Of a stretch of DNA of 64,000 nt, positions 49,472-57,031 are shown one piece after another. Made by a program: the position numbers and the translations under genes. Numbering within the stretch: the first letter of the stretch is position 1; each line of letters starts with the position of its first letter. A model generated the notes under the pieces. The model did no database searches, was not told the origin of the DNA, and saw nothing but the letters and a program-made list of their open reading frames with translations. Source of the stretch: Devosia lucknowensis (GTDB lineage: Bacteria > Pseudomonadota > Alphaproteobacteria > Rhizobiales > Devosiaceae); NCBI RefSeq assembly GCF_900177655.1, contig NZ_FXWK01000002.1, forward strand, positions 930,001 to 994,000, written 5' to 3'.

Positions 49472-50053
49472 GTGGCGGTGAACCTTTTACTGTTTTTCAT
49501 CGGCAAGGCGCGCAGGGATGCGGTTGGGCTAGCGCTTAGGCTCGACGAAACACGGGTGCTGTATTCTGACATCGATCATGTGCTGCGTTGGATCGAGGTC
49601 GACGCCGAGGAGATGGGCAAATGCTTTGCGAGCCAGCCAGCGGCGGAGTTGCTCATAATCGGCCGAACAGAAGAGGCGATGCAGCGCATACCGCAGAGAC
49701 TGCGCGAGACCGAAGTGCCGGTTAACCGCGCATATGAATTGATGTCGGGGCGACGCGCAGACTTACTCTTTGCGATCCGTCGCATGGATCGAGCAGTTGC
49801 GATCGACCTCGTCGCGAAAAGTGGGGTCGACAGTATCGCCAATGATGTCGAATGGCCCTTGCTGGTAGAAAGCCTCGGGTATCGCGTGGGTTATGTCGAA
49901 GCGCATGGGCTCTCGTACCGGACGCTCGACGAGTTCGGCGCCGAGGCGGACAGCTATGACTCGGACGCACTGCAGTGGATCAGGCGGATTGAAATGGCCG
50001 GAGAAATGGCGCGAACAATGCGGCCGTTCCTAAAGGGCCGATCCGGCGAGTAG
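49472..50053 (+). CDS. orphan protein of unknown function
   Basis: 193 residues from GTG 49472 (GTG 49478 is also possible). No signal peptide; the first 13 residues are hydrophobic but short. Arg and Asp/Glu are frequent and spread out, giving a soluble, mostly helical protein (DHVLRWIEVDAEEMGKCF, QWIRRIEMAGEMARTMRPFL). No family recognised. Its codon use is less GC-biased than that of the housekeeping genes. It sits alone between a LysR gene and the glucose dehydrogenase terminator, in an accessory region. Confidence 0.6.
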   Translation: MAVNLLLFFIGKARRDAVGLALRLDETRVLYSDIDHVLRWIEVDAEEMGKCFASQPAAELLIIGRTEEAMQRIPQRLRETEVPVNRAYELMSGRRADLLFAIRRMDRAVAIDLVAKSGVDSIANDVEWPLLVESLGYRVGYVEAHGLSYRTLDEFGAEADSYDSDALQWIRRIEMAGEMARTMRPFLKGRSGE

Positions 50054-50167
50054 CGAGTGTTGGCCGCCGCACGCGCCTTTCCGCTCTCCATCCCGAAAGT
50101 TGGACCTCGGGACAATTTCTCATGTGCCGAAAGCTGCCTCAACCCCTCCTCAGATCGATTCAACGTC

Positions 50168-50202
50168 AAAAATCCGGGGGCCGAACCGAGGTCGGCCCCC
50201 GG
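50168..50202 (-). terminator. Rho-independent terminator of the glucose dehydrogenase genes
   Basis: On the minus strand CCGGGGGCCGA and TCGGCCCCCGG form an eleven-base stem, followed by TTTTTG. Confidence 0.9.
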
Positions 50203-50207
50203 GGCCA

Positions 50208-52379
50208 TCAATCAGGCAAAGCGTAAGCCACGAGGTATCCGTTCAGGTTATCGTAGAGACCTGTGGCCCCCGAAGCGGCGATCACGATAAACTGTTTACC
50301 CGAAGGGCTGACATAGCTCATCGGCGTGGCGGACGCGCCATTGGGCAACTTCTGGGTCCAAAGTTCTTCGCCGGTCGCCATATCGACGGCACGAATATAG
50401 CCGTCCTGCGAACCACCAAACACCACTACGCCAGTCTCGGTCACGAGCGTACCGCCGGTCATCGGGGCGCCCAGCTGCCAGGTCAGGCCAGACTTGATAC
50501 CGAACGGCCCCGAATTGGCAGCGGTGCCGATCGGGCGGCTCCACAGCACTTCATAGGTTTCGAGGTCCACGGCAGTCAGCATGCCATAAGGCGGGCGCAG
50601 GCACGGCACTTTGAGCGGCGACATGAACGGCTCGTTGGTTACCGCAAATGGCGTACCCATCTGGGGCGCGCCGAGCGCCATCGAAACCGAGAAATTACCC
50701 TCGGCATCTGCAGCGTCCCAGCCACGGCGATCGGCTTCCTCGCGCGGGATCAGTTGCACGCGATTGGGCATGCGGGTCCAGTTGGCGATCATGATCTTTT
50801 CATCCTGATGCACCGAGACGCCACCCCAGTTGATGCCGCCGATATAGCCCGGAAACTGCAGGCTGCCGCCCACCGATGGCGGTGTGAACTGGCCTTCATA
50901 ACGCAGGCGCTGAAACTCCAGGCGGCACAGCATCTGGTCGATCGGCGTGATGCCCCACATGTCCGCTTCGGTGAGGTCGGGGCCCGTGAAAGCAGGCATG
51001 TTGGTCGGATAAGGCTGGGTTTCAGCTGTGAAATCGCCCTCCGCCGCGCCCTGAGGCACCGGACGCTGCTCGATCGGATCGATCGGCTCGCCGGTCAGGC
51101 GATTGAAGGTAAAGACCTGACCGCGCTTGGTGCCCTGCAGCAGCGCCGGGATCACCTCGCCATCGGGACCAGGTAGGTCGACCAGCGCCGGCTGCGTGCC
51201 AACGTCATAATCCCAGATGTCGTGATTGACGGTTCGGAAGTGCCAGCGGACATCGCCGGTGGCCGAATCTAGAGCCACGACCGACGAGGTGAATTCCTCA
51301 AAGTTCTCGCTGCGATGCGCACCCCAATAGTCGGGCGTGGCATTGCCAGTGGTGATGAACACGAGCCCGTTTTCTTCGTCGGCACTGAACAGTCCCCACG
51401 CATTAGGGCTTCCGCGCTCGTAGAATTCGCCTTCTGGCGGACGGCCATGGAAGTCAGGATTGCCCGGATCGAAGGCCCACACAAAGTCGCCGGTCACAGC
51501 ATCGAAGGCGCGAACAACGCCGGAAGGTTCACCTACCTCTTGGCCATCCGAAATCCAACCGCCGATCACGGCAACGCCATTGGTAACGGTTGGGCCGGAG
51601 GTGGAGAGCACAAAACCTTTTTTGACCGGACCCATGTCGGTCAACAGATCGACAAAGCCTTCTTCGCCAAAGCTGGTGCACAGTTCCCCAGAGCGGGCGT
51701 CGATGGCAAAGAGCCTTGCGTCCACTGTGGCGGCCAGAATACGCGCCTGGCACTCCTCGATCGGCTGCGATGCTTCGTAGTAGGAGACGCTCCGGCACTT
51801 CTTCGACATGACGCCAGAAAGGTCCGAGCCAGGGTCGAAGCGCCAACGCTGTTCACCGTTTTCTGCATCAAGCGCAAAGATCAGGTTGTTGTTGGTACAC
51901 CCATAAAGTGTGTCGCCGACCTGGATCGGAGCGGCAGTGATGCCGTTGAACATGGTAACATCGGTCGGGAAATCGACCTGCCAGGCCAGTTCGAGCTGTC
52001 CGGCATTTTCGGGCGTGATCTGGTCGAACGGCGCGAACTTGGCGCCGTTGGCAGCACCACTGGCATAGCGCCATTCATTGGCAGGCACCGGCAGGCCGGG
52101 GATGCGGGCACCGGGCGTCGTCGCTTCACCGGCGTCGACTTCCGTCGCGGGTCCTTCAATTGCCGGCGCTGCCGCCGGACCGGTTGTCGTCACCGGCTCA
52201 TCCTGGCCTTCCTCCACCACCACTGGTGTGGAAACGTCGGGTGACGTGGGCAGGGTATTCTGCTGCGGCGCGCCTTCTTCGATCGAGGGCGAGACAGTAG
52301 TGTCCTGCGCCAGAGCCAGCATGGGCAGCGCCATGACGCTGGCCGCCATCAGGGCGGTGAGAGTTTTGTGCGATGTCAT
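50208..52379 (-). CDS. PQQ-dependent glucose dehydrogenase, separate periplasmic catalytic subunit
   Basis: 723 residues from ATG 52379 with its own signal-peptide-like N-terminus (LTALMAASVMALPMLALAQ) and a Pro/Thr/Glu-rich linker up to about residue 80. The eight-bladed quinoprotein domain is of the membrane GDH type: NEWRYASGAANGAKFAPFDQI, WQVDFPTDVTMFNGITAAP, TVNHDIWDYDVGTQPALVDL, LQGTKRGQVFTFNRLTGEPI, GYIGGINWGGVSVHQD. It would oxidise glucose (or another aldose) in the periplasm and feed electrons to quinone. In E. coli Gcd this domain is fused to five membrane helices; here the helices are in the next gene upstream, two bases away. Confidence 0.9.
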   Translation of the reverse strand: MTSHKTLTALMAASVMALPMLALAQDTTVSPSIEEGAPQQNTLPTSPDVSTPVVVEEGQDEPVTTTGPAAAPAIEGPATEVDAGEATTPGARIPGLPVPANEWRYASGAANGAKFAPFDQITPENAGQLELAWQVDFPTDVTMFNGITAAPIQVGDTLYGCTNNNLIFALDAENGEQRWRFDPGSDLSGVMSKKCRSVSYYEASQPIEECQARILAATVDARLFAIDARSGELCTSFGEEGFVDLLTDMGPVKKGFVLSTSGPTVTNGVAVIGGWISDGQEVGEPSGVVRAFDAVTGDFVWAFDPGNPDFHGRPPEGEFYERGSPNAWGLFSADEENGLVFITTGNATPDYWGAHRSENFEEFTSSVVALDSATGDVRWHFRTVNHDIWDYDVGTQPALVDLPGPDGEVIPALLQGTKRGQVFTFNRLTGEPIDPIEQRPVPQGAAEGDFTAETQPYPTNMPAFTGPDLTEADMWGITPIDQMLCRLEFQRLRYEGQFTPPSVGGSLQFPGYIGGINWGGVSVHQDEKIMIANWTRMPNRVQLIPREEADRRGWDAADAEGNFSVSMALGAPQMGTPFAVTNEPFMSPLKVPCLRPPYGMLTAVDLETYEVLWSRPIGTAANSGPFGIKSGLTWQLGAPMTGGTLVTETGVVVFGGSQDGYIRAVDMATGEELWTQKLPNGASATPMSYVSPSGKQFIVIAASGATGLYDNLNGYLVAYALPD

Positions 52380-52381
52380 GC

Positions 52382-52756
52382 TCAGGCCGCCTTGCGCATC
52401 GGGGCGCCCTCGAGGGGGCGCCAGTTGAAAGGGAGGGCCATATAAAGACCGATGACAAAGGGACCGACGATCCGCGGCATCAGAGCCCAGCCGTCGAAGC
52501 CGACTTCCCAGATGGCCCAGACCAGCGTCCAGGCAAGCATGGCAGCAAAGATCCAGACGCCCAGCATCTTGCCGGTCCAGAGAAGGAAAGCACTTGCAAG
52601 ACACGCCAAGCCGGTGATGACGTAGTAAGGAGAGCCGCCAAGAGCGACCAGTTGCACGCCGCCCCAGGTCAGCACCAGGCCGATAAGGGCGATCAGCACC
52701 GCAAGTATGCGCGGCGCAAGCAGGCGGGTCCAAGCACCCGCTGCCGGATTAGACAT
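52382..52756 (-). CDS. membrane-anchor subunit of a split PQQ glucose dehydrogenase
   Basis: 124 residues with four membrane helices (about 14-36, 40-60, 65-85, 90-108). The segments GGVQLVALGGSPYYVITGLACL, WAIWEVGFDGWALMPRIVGP and LPFNWRPL match the N-terminal membrane part of E. coli-type Gcd, but the protein stops before the fifth helix. TGA is two bases from the ATG of the catalytic gene, so both are made from one mRNA. The gene faces a TetR gene across 148 bases containing a palindromic operator. Confidence 0.85.
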   Translation of the reverse strand: MSNPAAGAWTRLLAPRILAVLIALIGLVLTWGGVQLVALGGSPYYVITGLACLASAFLLWTGKMLGVWIFAAMLAWTLVWAIWEVGFDGWALMPRIVGPFVIGLYMALPFNWRPLEGAPMRKAA

Positions 52757-52869
52757 TTCTATTGCCTCCGAATGACCTCATCGCCCGCACCCGGCATGGC
52801 CAGCTAGGGCTGGCTCTGTTATTGCGACAGGATGCGAACGGTCCGCCGAGGGTCGGCGGAAATCTAAAT

Positions 52870-52883
52870 GGACACCTGTGTCC
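52870..52883. promoter_or_regulatory. palindromic operator, probably for the TetR regulator
   Basis: GGACAC-CT-GTGTCC is a perfect inverted repeat with a two-base centre, 22 bases before the tetR start and 114 before the dehydrogenase anchor gene. The size and place suit a TetR dimer that represses its own gene and perhaps the divergent operon. Confidence 0.6.
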
Positions 52884-52904
52884 GCTTTGAGTCAATAGGT
52901 GCCC

Positions 52905-53429
52905 ATGATGAAAAAGCCGTCGCGCAAGGATGCACAAGCTCGCCGTCAGGCAATCTTGGAAGCGGCAGAAATGGTCTTTGCCGAAAAGGGGTTAGAGGTT
53001 CCCCTGAACGAAATCTGTGTTGCCGCCAATGTAGGCCGCGCCACGCTCTACCGAAATTTCGAAAGTCGTATCGAGCTTGTTCATGCAATCATGTCCAATA
53101 ACCTCGACAAGCTCGACGACATCGTCGAACGGGGCATGTCTCCGTCAGACACCTTGGTCAGCTATCTCACCGAGGTGTTGGCACAATTGGTGAGGACGGG
53201 GGGGCTGGTCTATCTGATTAACAATGACCATCGCTTCTCGGACCGTTACTTCGGCCACCTCAGTGTGATGCTAGAGCGGCACATTGATGGATTCCGAACC
53301 GATATTGATGTCCGCATGGTCGCCACGGTGGTCAATATGATGGCCGGGGCGCTAGCTGGCAGCCCGTTCGCCGACCGTCAGCAGGCTGAGCCTCTGGTAT
53401 TGGATCTTGCCCTTCGCGCCTTGCGGTGA
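52905..53429 (+). CDS. TetR/AcrR-family transcriptional regulator
   Basis: 174 residues from ATG 52905 (GTG 52899 and ATG 52908 also possible). HTH: RRQAILEAAEMVFAEKGLEV followed by LNEICVAANVGRATLYRNFESRIELVHAI, a textbook TetR N-terminus. The ligand domain is short and helical (LVYLINNDHRFSDRYFG). It is likely to bind the palindrome just upstream and control itself and the PQQ dehydrogenase genes. Inducer unknown. Confidence 0.87.
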   Translation: MMKKPSRKDAQARRQAILEAAEMVFAEKGLEVPLNEICVAANVGRATLYRNFESRIELVHAIMSNNLDKLDDIVERGMSPSDTLVSYLTEVLAQLVRTGGLVYLINNDHRFSDRYFGHLSVMLERHIDGFRTDIDVRMVATVVNMMAGALAGSPFADRQQAEPLVLDLALRALR

Positions 53430-53430
53430 C

Positions 53431-53556
53431 TCAACAGTTCGCACGTGACGCAATTGAAGTGCCGCTGGTTTCGCTGACGCACTGGAGGAAGATGCCGTCG
53501 ATGCACAAGTAAGCCCAGCTCTCGCGGAATGGTCCGAAATGGAGGCCCTGGACCAT
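53431..53556 (-). pseudogene. possible remnant of an isochorismatase-like cysteine hydrolase
   Basis: A 41-codon frame starting at ATG 53556, four bases after the SDR stop. The early part HFGPFRESWAYLCID resembles the N-terminus of cysteine hydrolases (FGPxxxxWAHLCVDMQ), after which similarity is lost. Too short to work; it may be a decayed fragment or a chance likeness. Confidence 0.25.
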
Positions 53557-53559
53557 AGT

Positions 53560-54567
53560 TCAGTGCCGCCGCGAATTGCCGATTGCCAAGATGACCGCTG
53601 CGCTGGCCACCACGAGCGCGCCAAGACTTAGCATAGGGTGCATCTGCGCCATCGTGGTGACGCTGACATTGCGTCCATGACCGAAACGTGACGTTTCATG
53701 GCCTTCTGAAGGGACGTCATGAAGGTTTTCCGCCTCGGGCATGTGGCCGTAGTCGACCAGTTGGTCATAGCTCCAGTTCTGCTGCACCGTGTCGATCACG
53801 CCCGGTGCCATGGATGCCAAGCGGCCGCCCAACAGCGAAGTATTGCCCACGGCGATGTCTCGCCGGTGGTGCTGCGCGGCAAAAAGGATGGCCTCGGCAA
53901 CAACTTCGGGTGCGTAGTTGCTGCCTGGAGCCTGGCCCATTCCACCGACGTTGCTTTTGGCGTGGTCGAAGAAACGCGTGTCGATGGCGCTTGGTTTGAT
54001 GAGCGTCACCGAGATTGGCAGGCCTTCTTGGTTAAGCTCGATGCGGAGGCCATCGGTGAAGCCTTTGATCGCATGTTTGCTGGCGGAATAGGCGACCGAC
54101 AGCATCTGCGGCATGTCCGAAACCGCTGAGCCCAGATTTATGATCGCTCCGGGCTTCCCGGTTGCCCGATAGTGGCTCGCGGCAGCCAACGACCCATAGA
54201 CCAGTCCGAAGTAATTGACCTCAAAAAGCCTGTGATGATCGGCACTGCTGATTTCCTCGGCCGTGCTGATTATGCCCACCCCAGCATTGTTGACCCAGCT
54301 GTCAAACCCACCGAATTGCTCGATGGTCCGTGCCGCGAGGCGGTCAATCTGTTCCTGATCGGCAACGTCAGTGGGAACGAAGATTGTCGTGCCGCCGGCA
54401 GCATTGAGCTTTCCCGAAATCTCGGCAAGGGCGATCTCGTCCCGGGCTGCCAGGACGACCCGCGCGCCACGGTTAGCCGCCAGACGCCCCGTGGCGAGAC
54501 CAATGCCTGAACTGGCGCCGGTTATGACGATCGTCTGCTTTTCGAGCTTCAACAATTTATGGGACAT
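53560..54567 (-). CDS. SDR-family oxidoreductase with C-terminal membrane helix
   Basis: 335 residues from ATG 54567, with GAGGAG seven bases upstream. Rossmann motif TGASSGIG, NNAG, and the catalytic YSASK are intact (Ser in NLGSAVSD). After the SDR core (to about residue 245) there is an extension ending in one hydrophobic segment (LSLGALVVASAAVILAIG) and a basic tail, so the enzyme may be tail-anchored. Substrate unknown. A GCAAC-N16-CGTT element upstream suggests general stress control. Confidence 0.88.
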   Translation of the reverse strand: MSHKLLKLEKQTIVITGASSGIGLATGRLAANRGARVVLAARDEIALAEISGKLNAAGGTTIFVPTDVADQEQIDRLAARTIEQFGGFDSWVNNAGVGIISTAEEISSADHHRLFEVNYFGLVYGSLAAASHYRATGKPGAIINLGSAVSDMPQMLSVAYSASKHAIKGFTDGLRIELNQEGLPISVTLIKPSAIDTRFFDHAKSNVGGMGQAPGSNYAPEVVAEAILFAAQHHRRDIAVGNTSLLGGRLASMAPGVIDTVQQNWSYDQLVDYGHMPEAENLHDVPSEGHETSRFGHGRNVSVTTMAQMHPMLSLGALVVASAAVILAIGNSRRH

Positions 54568-54590
54568 GGAAGGCTCCTCTTCGTCCGCCC

Positions 54591-54615
54591 AACGGCCGAC
54601 CGCTCTATGGGTTGC
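54591..54615 (-). promoter_or_regulatory. near-consensus EcfG promoter of the SDR gene
   Basis: On the minus strand GCAAC-N16-CGTT, one mismatch from the GGAAC-N16-CGTT used by the alphaproteobacterial general stress sigma factor. It would start a transcript about 15-20 bases before the SDR ATG. Confidence 0.4.
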
Positions 54616-54653
54616 CGAGTGTTTAAGGCGCCGACAAAGCTCCGAAATTCCAT

Positions 54654-54678
54654 GGAACGGTGAGGGCACCGGACCGTT
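54654..54678 (+). promoter_or_regulatory. EcfG (general stress response) promoter
   Basis: GGAAC (54654-54658), 16 bases, CGTT (54675-54678): an exact match to the EcfG consensus, directed to the stress operon that starts at 54863. Confidence 0.65.
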
Positions 54679-54768
54679 GGCCGCTTGATCTCGCGTGAAC
54701 CCGATACCGCCTCAAACCGCGCGCCGAACGCTCAGTTCGCGCGACGGCAGACTACGGCCAATCGTCTA

Positions 54769-54792
54769 AAATATTGATAATAAACAATATTT
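54769..54792. promoter_or_regulatory. AT-rich palindrome next to a second EcfG-like motif
   Basis: AAATATTG-N8-CAATATTT is a perfect inverted repeat in otherwise GC-rich DNA. Its right arm touches the GGAAC of the next motif, a position suited to an activator or repressor. Confidence 0.5.
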
Positions 54793-54817
54793 GGAACCTC
54801 TGACGCGACAAGCCATT
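54793..54817 (+). promoter_or_regulatory. second EcfG-like promoter motif
   Basis: GGAAC-N16-CATT, one mismatch in the -10. It lies 46 bases before the first gene of the stress operon. Confidence 0.4.
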
Positions 54818-54862
54818 CACCGGCCTCTCGACCCGCAGCAATGCCCCCATAGGAGTGCGCAG

Positions 54863-55477
54863 ATGAGCATAGAGGATCCCAACCAATCGCAGGGGCAGGA
54901 CAGCCCGGATAGTCAACTCAAGGAACAGGTTGGCCACGACATTGGCATTGTGACCGATCAGGCCCGGCACGACCTCGACGCAATTGCCGGCCAGGCCAAG
55001 GCCGACGCGCGAAAGCTTGGCCATGAGGCGAGCGAAAAAATCTCCGAGGTAAAGGACAAGGCAAAGGGCTTTGCCGGCGACCAGAAAGACCTGGCTGCGA
55101 ACCAAATCAATGGTGTGGCGGCCGCGATCAATAAGGTTGCCGACGAACTGGGCAGCGAACAGCAGACTGTGGCGCGCTATGCTCGCGACCTGGCGTCGGG
55201 CCTATCAAGCATGGGCAAGACCATTAAAGAGCGTGACGTCGACGATCTGATGGGGCTGGCCCAGGATTTTGGCCGCAAGCAGCCGGTAGCCTTTTTGGGC
55301 GCGGCGGCGCTGGCGGGCTTCGTCGCCAGCCGTTTCGCACTGGCCTCGAACCATCGTCGTGACAGCAAGATACGTCCGCAAGTCAGCGGTGAAGGCGGTG
55401 GCAGTGACCAGCGGCAAGGCACCTCGAGCTATGAACAGGGTGTGGCAGCCGGCCAGCGTGCGGGAGGCAAGTCATGA
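54863..55477 (+). CDS. LEA-like/nutrient-deprivation-type protein with one membrane helix
   Basis: 204 residues from ATG 54863 (TAGGAG upstream). The first 130 residues are hydrophilic and helical, with LEA-like Ala/Lys/Asp/Glu patterns (IAGQAKADARKLGHEASEKI, VKDKAKGFAGDQKDLAANQI). One membrane helix at 141-160 (PVAFLGAAALAGFVASRFAL) is followed by a Gly/Ser/Gln-rich tail. Such proteins are found beside holin-family and DUF3618 proteins in Rhizobiales and are induced by stress. First gene of the operon; its stop overlaps the next start (ATGA). Confidence 0.75.
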   Translation: MSIEDPNQSQGQDSPDSQLKEQVGHDIGIVTDQARHDLDAIAGQAKADARKLGHEASEKISEVKDKAKGFAGDQKDLAANQINGVAAAINKVADELGSEQQTVARYARDLASGLSSMGKTIKERDVDDLMGLAQDFGRKQPVAFLGAAALAGFVASRFALASNHRRDSKIRPQVSGEGGGSDQRQGTSSYEQGVAAGQRAGGKS

Positions 55478-55884
55478 GCGGGGAAAATCGACCTATCGCA
55501 GACCTGCTGGGTGGCCTGGTCACCGACCTGTCAACGCTCTTCCGCAAGGAAGTGCAGCTGGCCAAGGTCGAGGCATCTGAAAAGCTGTCCGACATCATTG
55601 GCGCAGCCGGCGCCATCGCCATTGGCGGCGTGCTGGCCTTGGGCGCGTTGGGCGTGTTGCTCGCCGCGGTCGTATCACTGCTTGCGTCCCTTTTGGTCAA
55701 TATGGGCATCGACCCCACGCTCGCCAATGCCCTTTCAGCGGTCGTCGTGACCGTGGTGGTAGGGCTCATAGCCTGGTCCTTTATCGGACGGGGCCTCCAT
55801 GCCCTCAAGGCCAGCAATCTGAACATGAACCGCACCGCAGCGTCTCTCGGACGAGACGCCGACATCGTCAAGGAGAGGCTGTGA
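55474..55884 (+). CDS. phage holin family protein (Phage_holin_3_6/DUF1469)
   Basis: 136 residues. An amphipathic N-terminus (LVTDLSTLFRKEVQLAKVEASEKL) is followed by two membrane hairpins (about 38-72 and 85-108). This is the chromosomal holin-like family that occurs with DUF3618 in operons; a lysis role is not implied. Coupled to both neighbours by overlapping stop/start codons. Confidence 0.85.
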   Translation: MSGENRPIADLLGGLVTDLSTLFRKEVQLAKVEASEKLSDIIGAAGAIAIGGVLALGALGVLLAAVVSLLASLLVNMGIDPTLANALSAVVVTVVVGLIAWSFIGRGLHALKASNLNMNRTAASLGRDADIVKERL

Positions 55885-56972
55885 TGGCTTACGACAGCGA
55901 CAATAAGAGTTCGGCAGAACTGCAACGCGAGATCGAACAGCAGCGCACTCGGGTCGAAAGCACGATCGACCAGATCCAGGAAAAGCTTTCGCCGGGGCAA
56001 CTCGTCGATGAGCTGCTCGCTTACACCAAGGGCGGCGGGGGCGAGTTCGTCGCCAGCCTCCAACGCAATGTCACCGCCAATCCGCTGCCAGTGGCATTGC
56101 TGGGCGTCAGTCTTGCCTGGCTGATGGCCAAGCCTGCCTCAGCGACGACCGCCGACAGGGACGAGGCAAGCACCATCCGCAGCGATCGCCACTGGGATGA
56201 CAGCATCAATCGCCGGCGCGGCTACCAGGCCACCACAAGCGCCGATGTGGACGAATACGAGGACTATCCGGTGACGGTCATCAGCGGGACCAGCCTGCAG
56301 CGGCTGGGAAACTCGGCCGATGAACGCGGCGATACCTATAGCGAATTCACCGACGATGCCGGCAAGAAGTTTCGGGCCCGCTCGGACAAGAGCGGCAATC
56401 GCGCCGGTCATTTCATCGACGAGGCCGGCAACCGCTTCAAGGGCTTCACCAACGACGCCGGTGAACAGATCGAGCATTTCCGCGATGAAGCCGGCAACCT
56501 GCTCGGGGAGGCCTCTGGCTGGGCCTCCCATACCTGGCAGAAGGCCCGGGAGAAGATGCACGATGCCCGCGATGCTGTGCAGTCGCAGGCCAGCTCGGGC
56601 AAAGCGAAAGCCGGCCATGCAAGCGATGCTCTGCAAGGGCAGATGGAACATCTCAACCAGACAATTCTCAACCAGTTCCGTGACCAACCGCTGGTAGGTG
56701 GTGCCTTGGCCTTTGCACTCGGCGCAGCTTTGGGTTCGACCCTGCCGCATACGCCACAGGAAGATGCCCTGGTGGGTGAGGCCTCCGACGTCCTCAAGGG
56801 CAAGGTCGTTGAGACCGCCTCCGAGCTCTATGACCAGGGCAAGGACAAAGCCGCCGACCTCTATTCGACGGCAACCGAAAAAGTTGGCGAGGTCTATCAG
56901 CAGGCCAAGGATGGCGTTGCGGCTGCTGCCGAACCGTCCGGCCCGGCCCGTTCCGACAGTTCCAGTACCTAA
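55884..56972 (+). CDS. DUF3618 domain-containing membrane protein with repeated D-E/D-A-G units
   Basis: 362 residues from ATG 55884 (stop/start TGATG). The DUF3618 domain is N-terminal: SSAELQREIEQQRTRVESTI and LSPGQLVDELLAYTKGGGGE, then a short membrane segment (about 72-88). The middle (about 145-210) has at least four near-repeats of F-x-D/N-D/E-A-G (FTDDAGKK, FIDEAGNR, FTNDAGEQ, FRDEAGNL), followed by Ala/Lys/Gln-rich helices, a second hydrophobic hairpin (about 270-290) and a LEA-like tail (ASELYDQGKDKAADLYSTAT). Function unknown; likely to protect or organise the inner membrane under stress. Confidence 0.82.
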   Translation: MAYDSDNKSSAELQREIEQQRTRVESTIDQIQEKLSPGQLVDELLAYTKGGGGEFVASLQRNVTANPLPVALLGVSLAWLMAKPASATTADRDEASTIRSDRHWDDSINRRRGYQATTSADVDEYEDYPVTVISGTSLQRLGNSADERGDTYSEFTDDAGKKFRARSDKSGNRAGHFIDEAGNRFKGFTNDAGEQIEHFRDEAGNLLGEASGWASHTWQKAREKMHDARDAVQSQASSGKAKAGHASDALQGQMEHLNQTILNQFRDQPLVGGALAFALGAALGSTLPHTPQEDALVGEASDVLKGKVVETASELYDQGKDKAADLYSTATEKVGEVYQQAKDGVAAAAEPSGPARSDSSST

Positions 56973-57031
56973 TGTTTGGGGGAGGCCTGTGCCTCCCCTT
57001 TTGCAATCCAAGCCATAGAGAGATGCATCAG

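Noticed and set aside
50208..52756. Frameshift in a single gcd gene as explanation for the split
   Set aside because: The anchor ORF ends in a stop with a natural C-terminus, and the catalytic ORF begins with an ATG and a signal-like segment not found in the fused enzyme.
46319..54600. Second attachment site (repeat of the tRNA-Ser 3' end) bounding an island
   Set aside because: I read the region for the TTCGAATCCCTCTCTC motif and did not find another copy; the far boundary of the island is therefore not called.
55474..55884. Prophage origin of the holin-family gene
   Set aside because: No endolysin, structural or regulatory phage genes nearby; this family commonly occurs in chromosomal stress operons with DUF3618.
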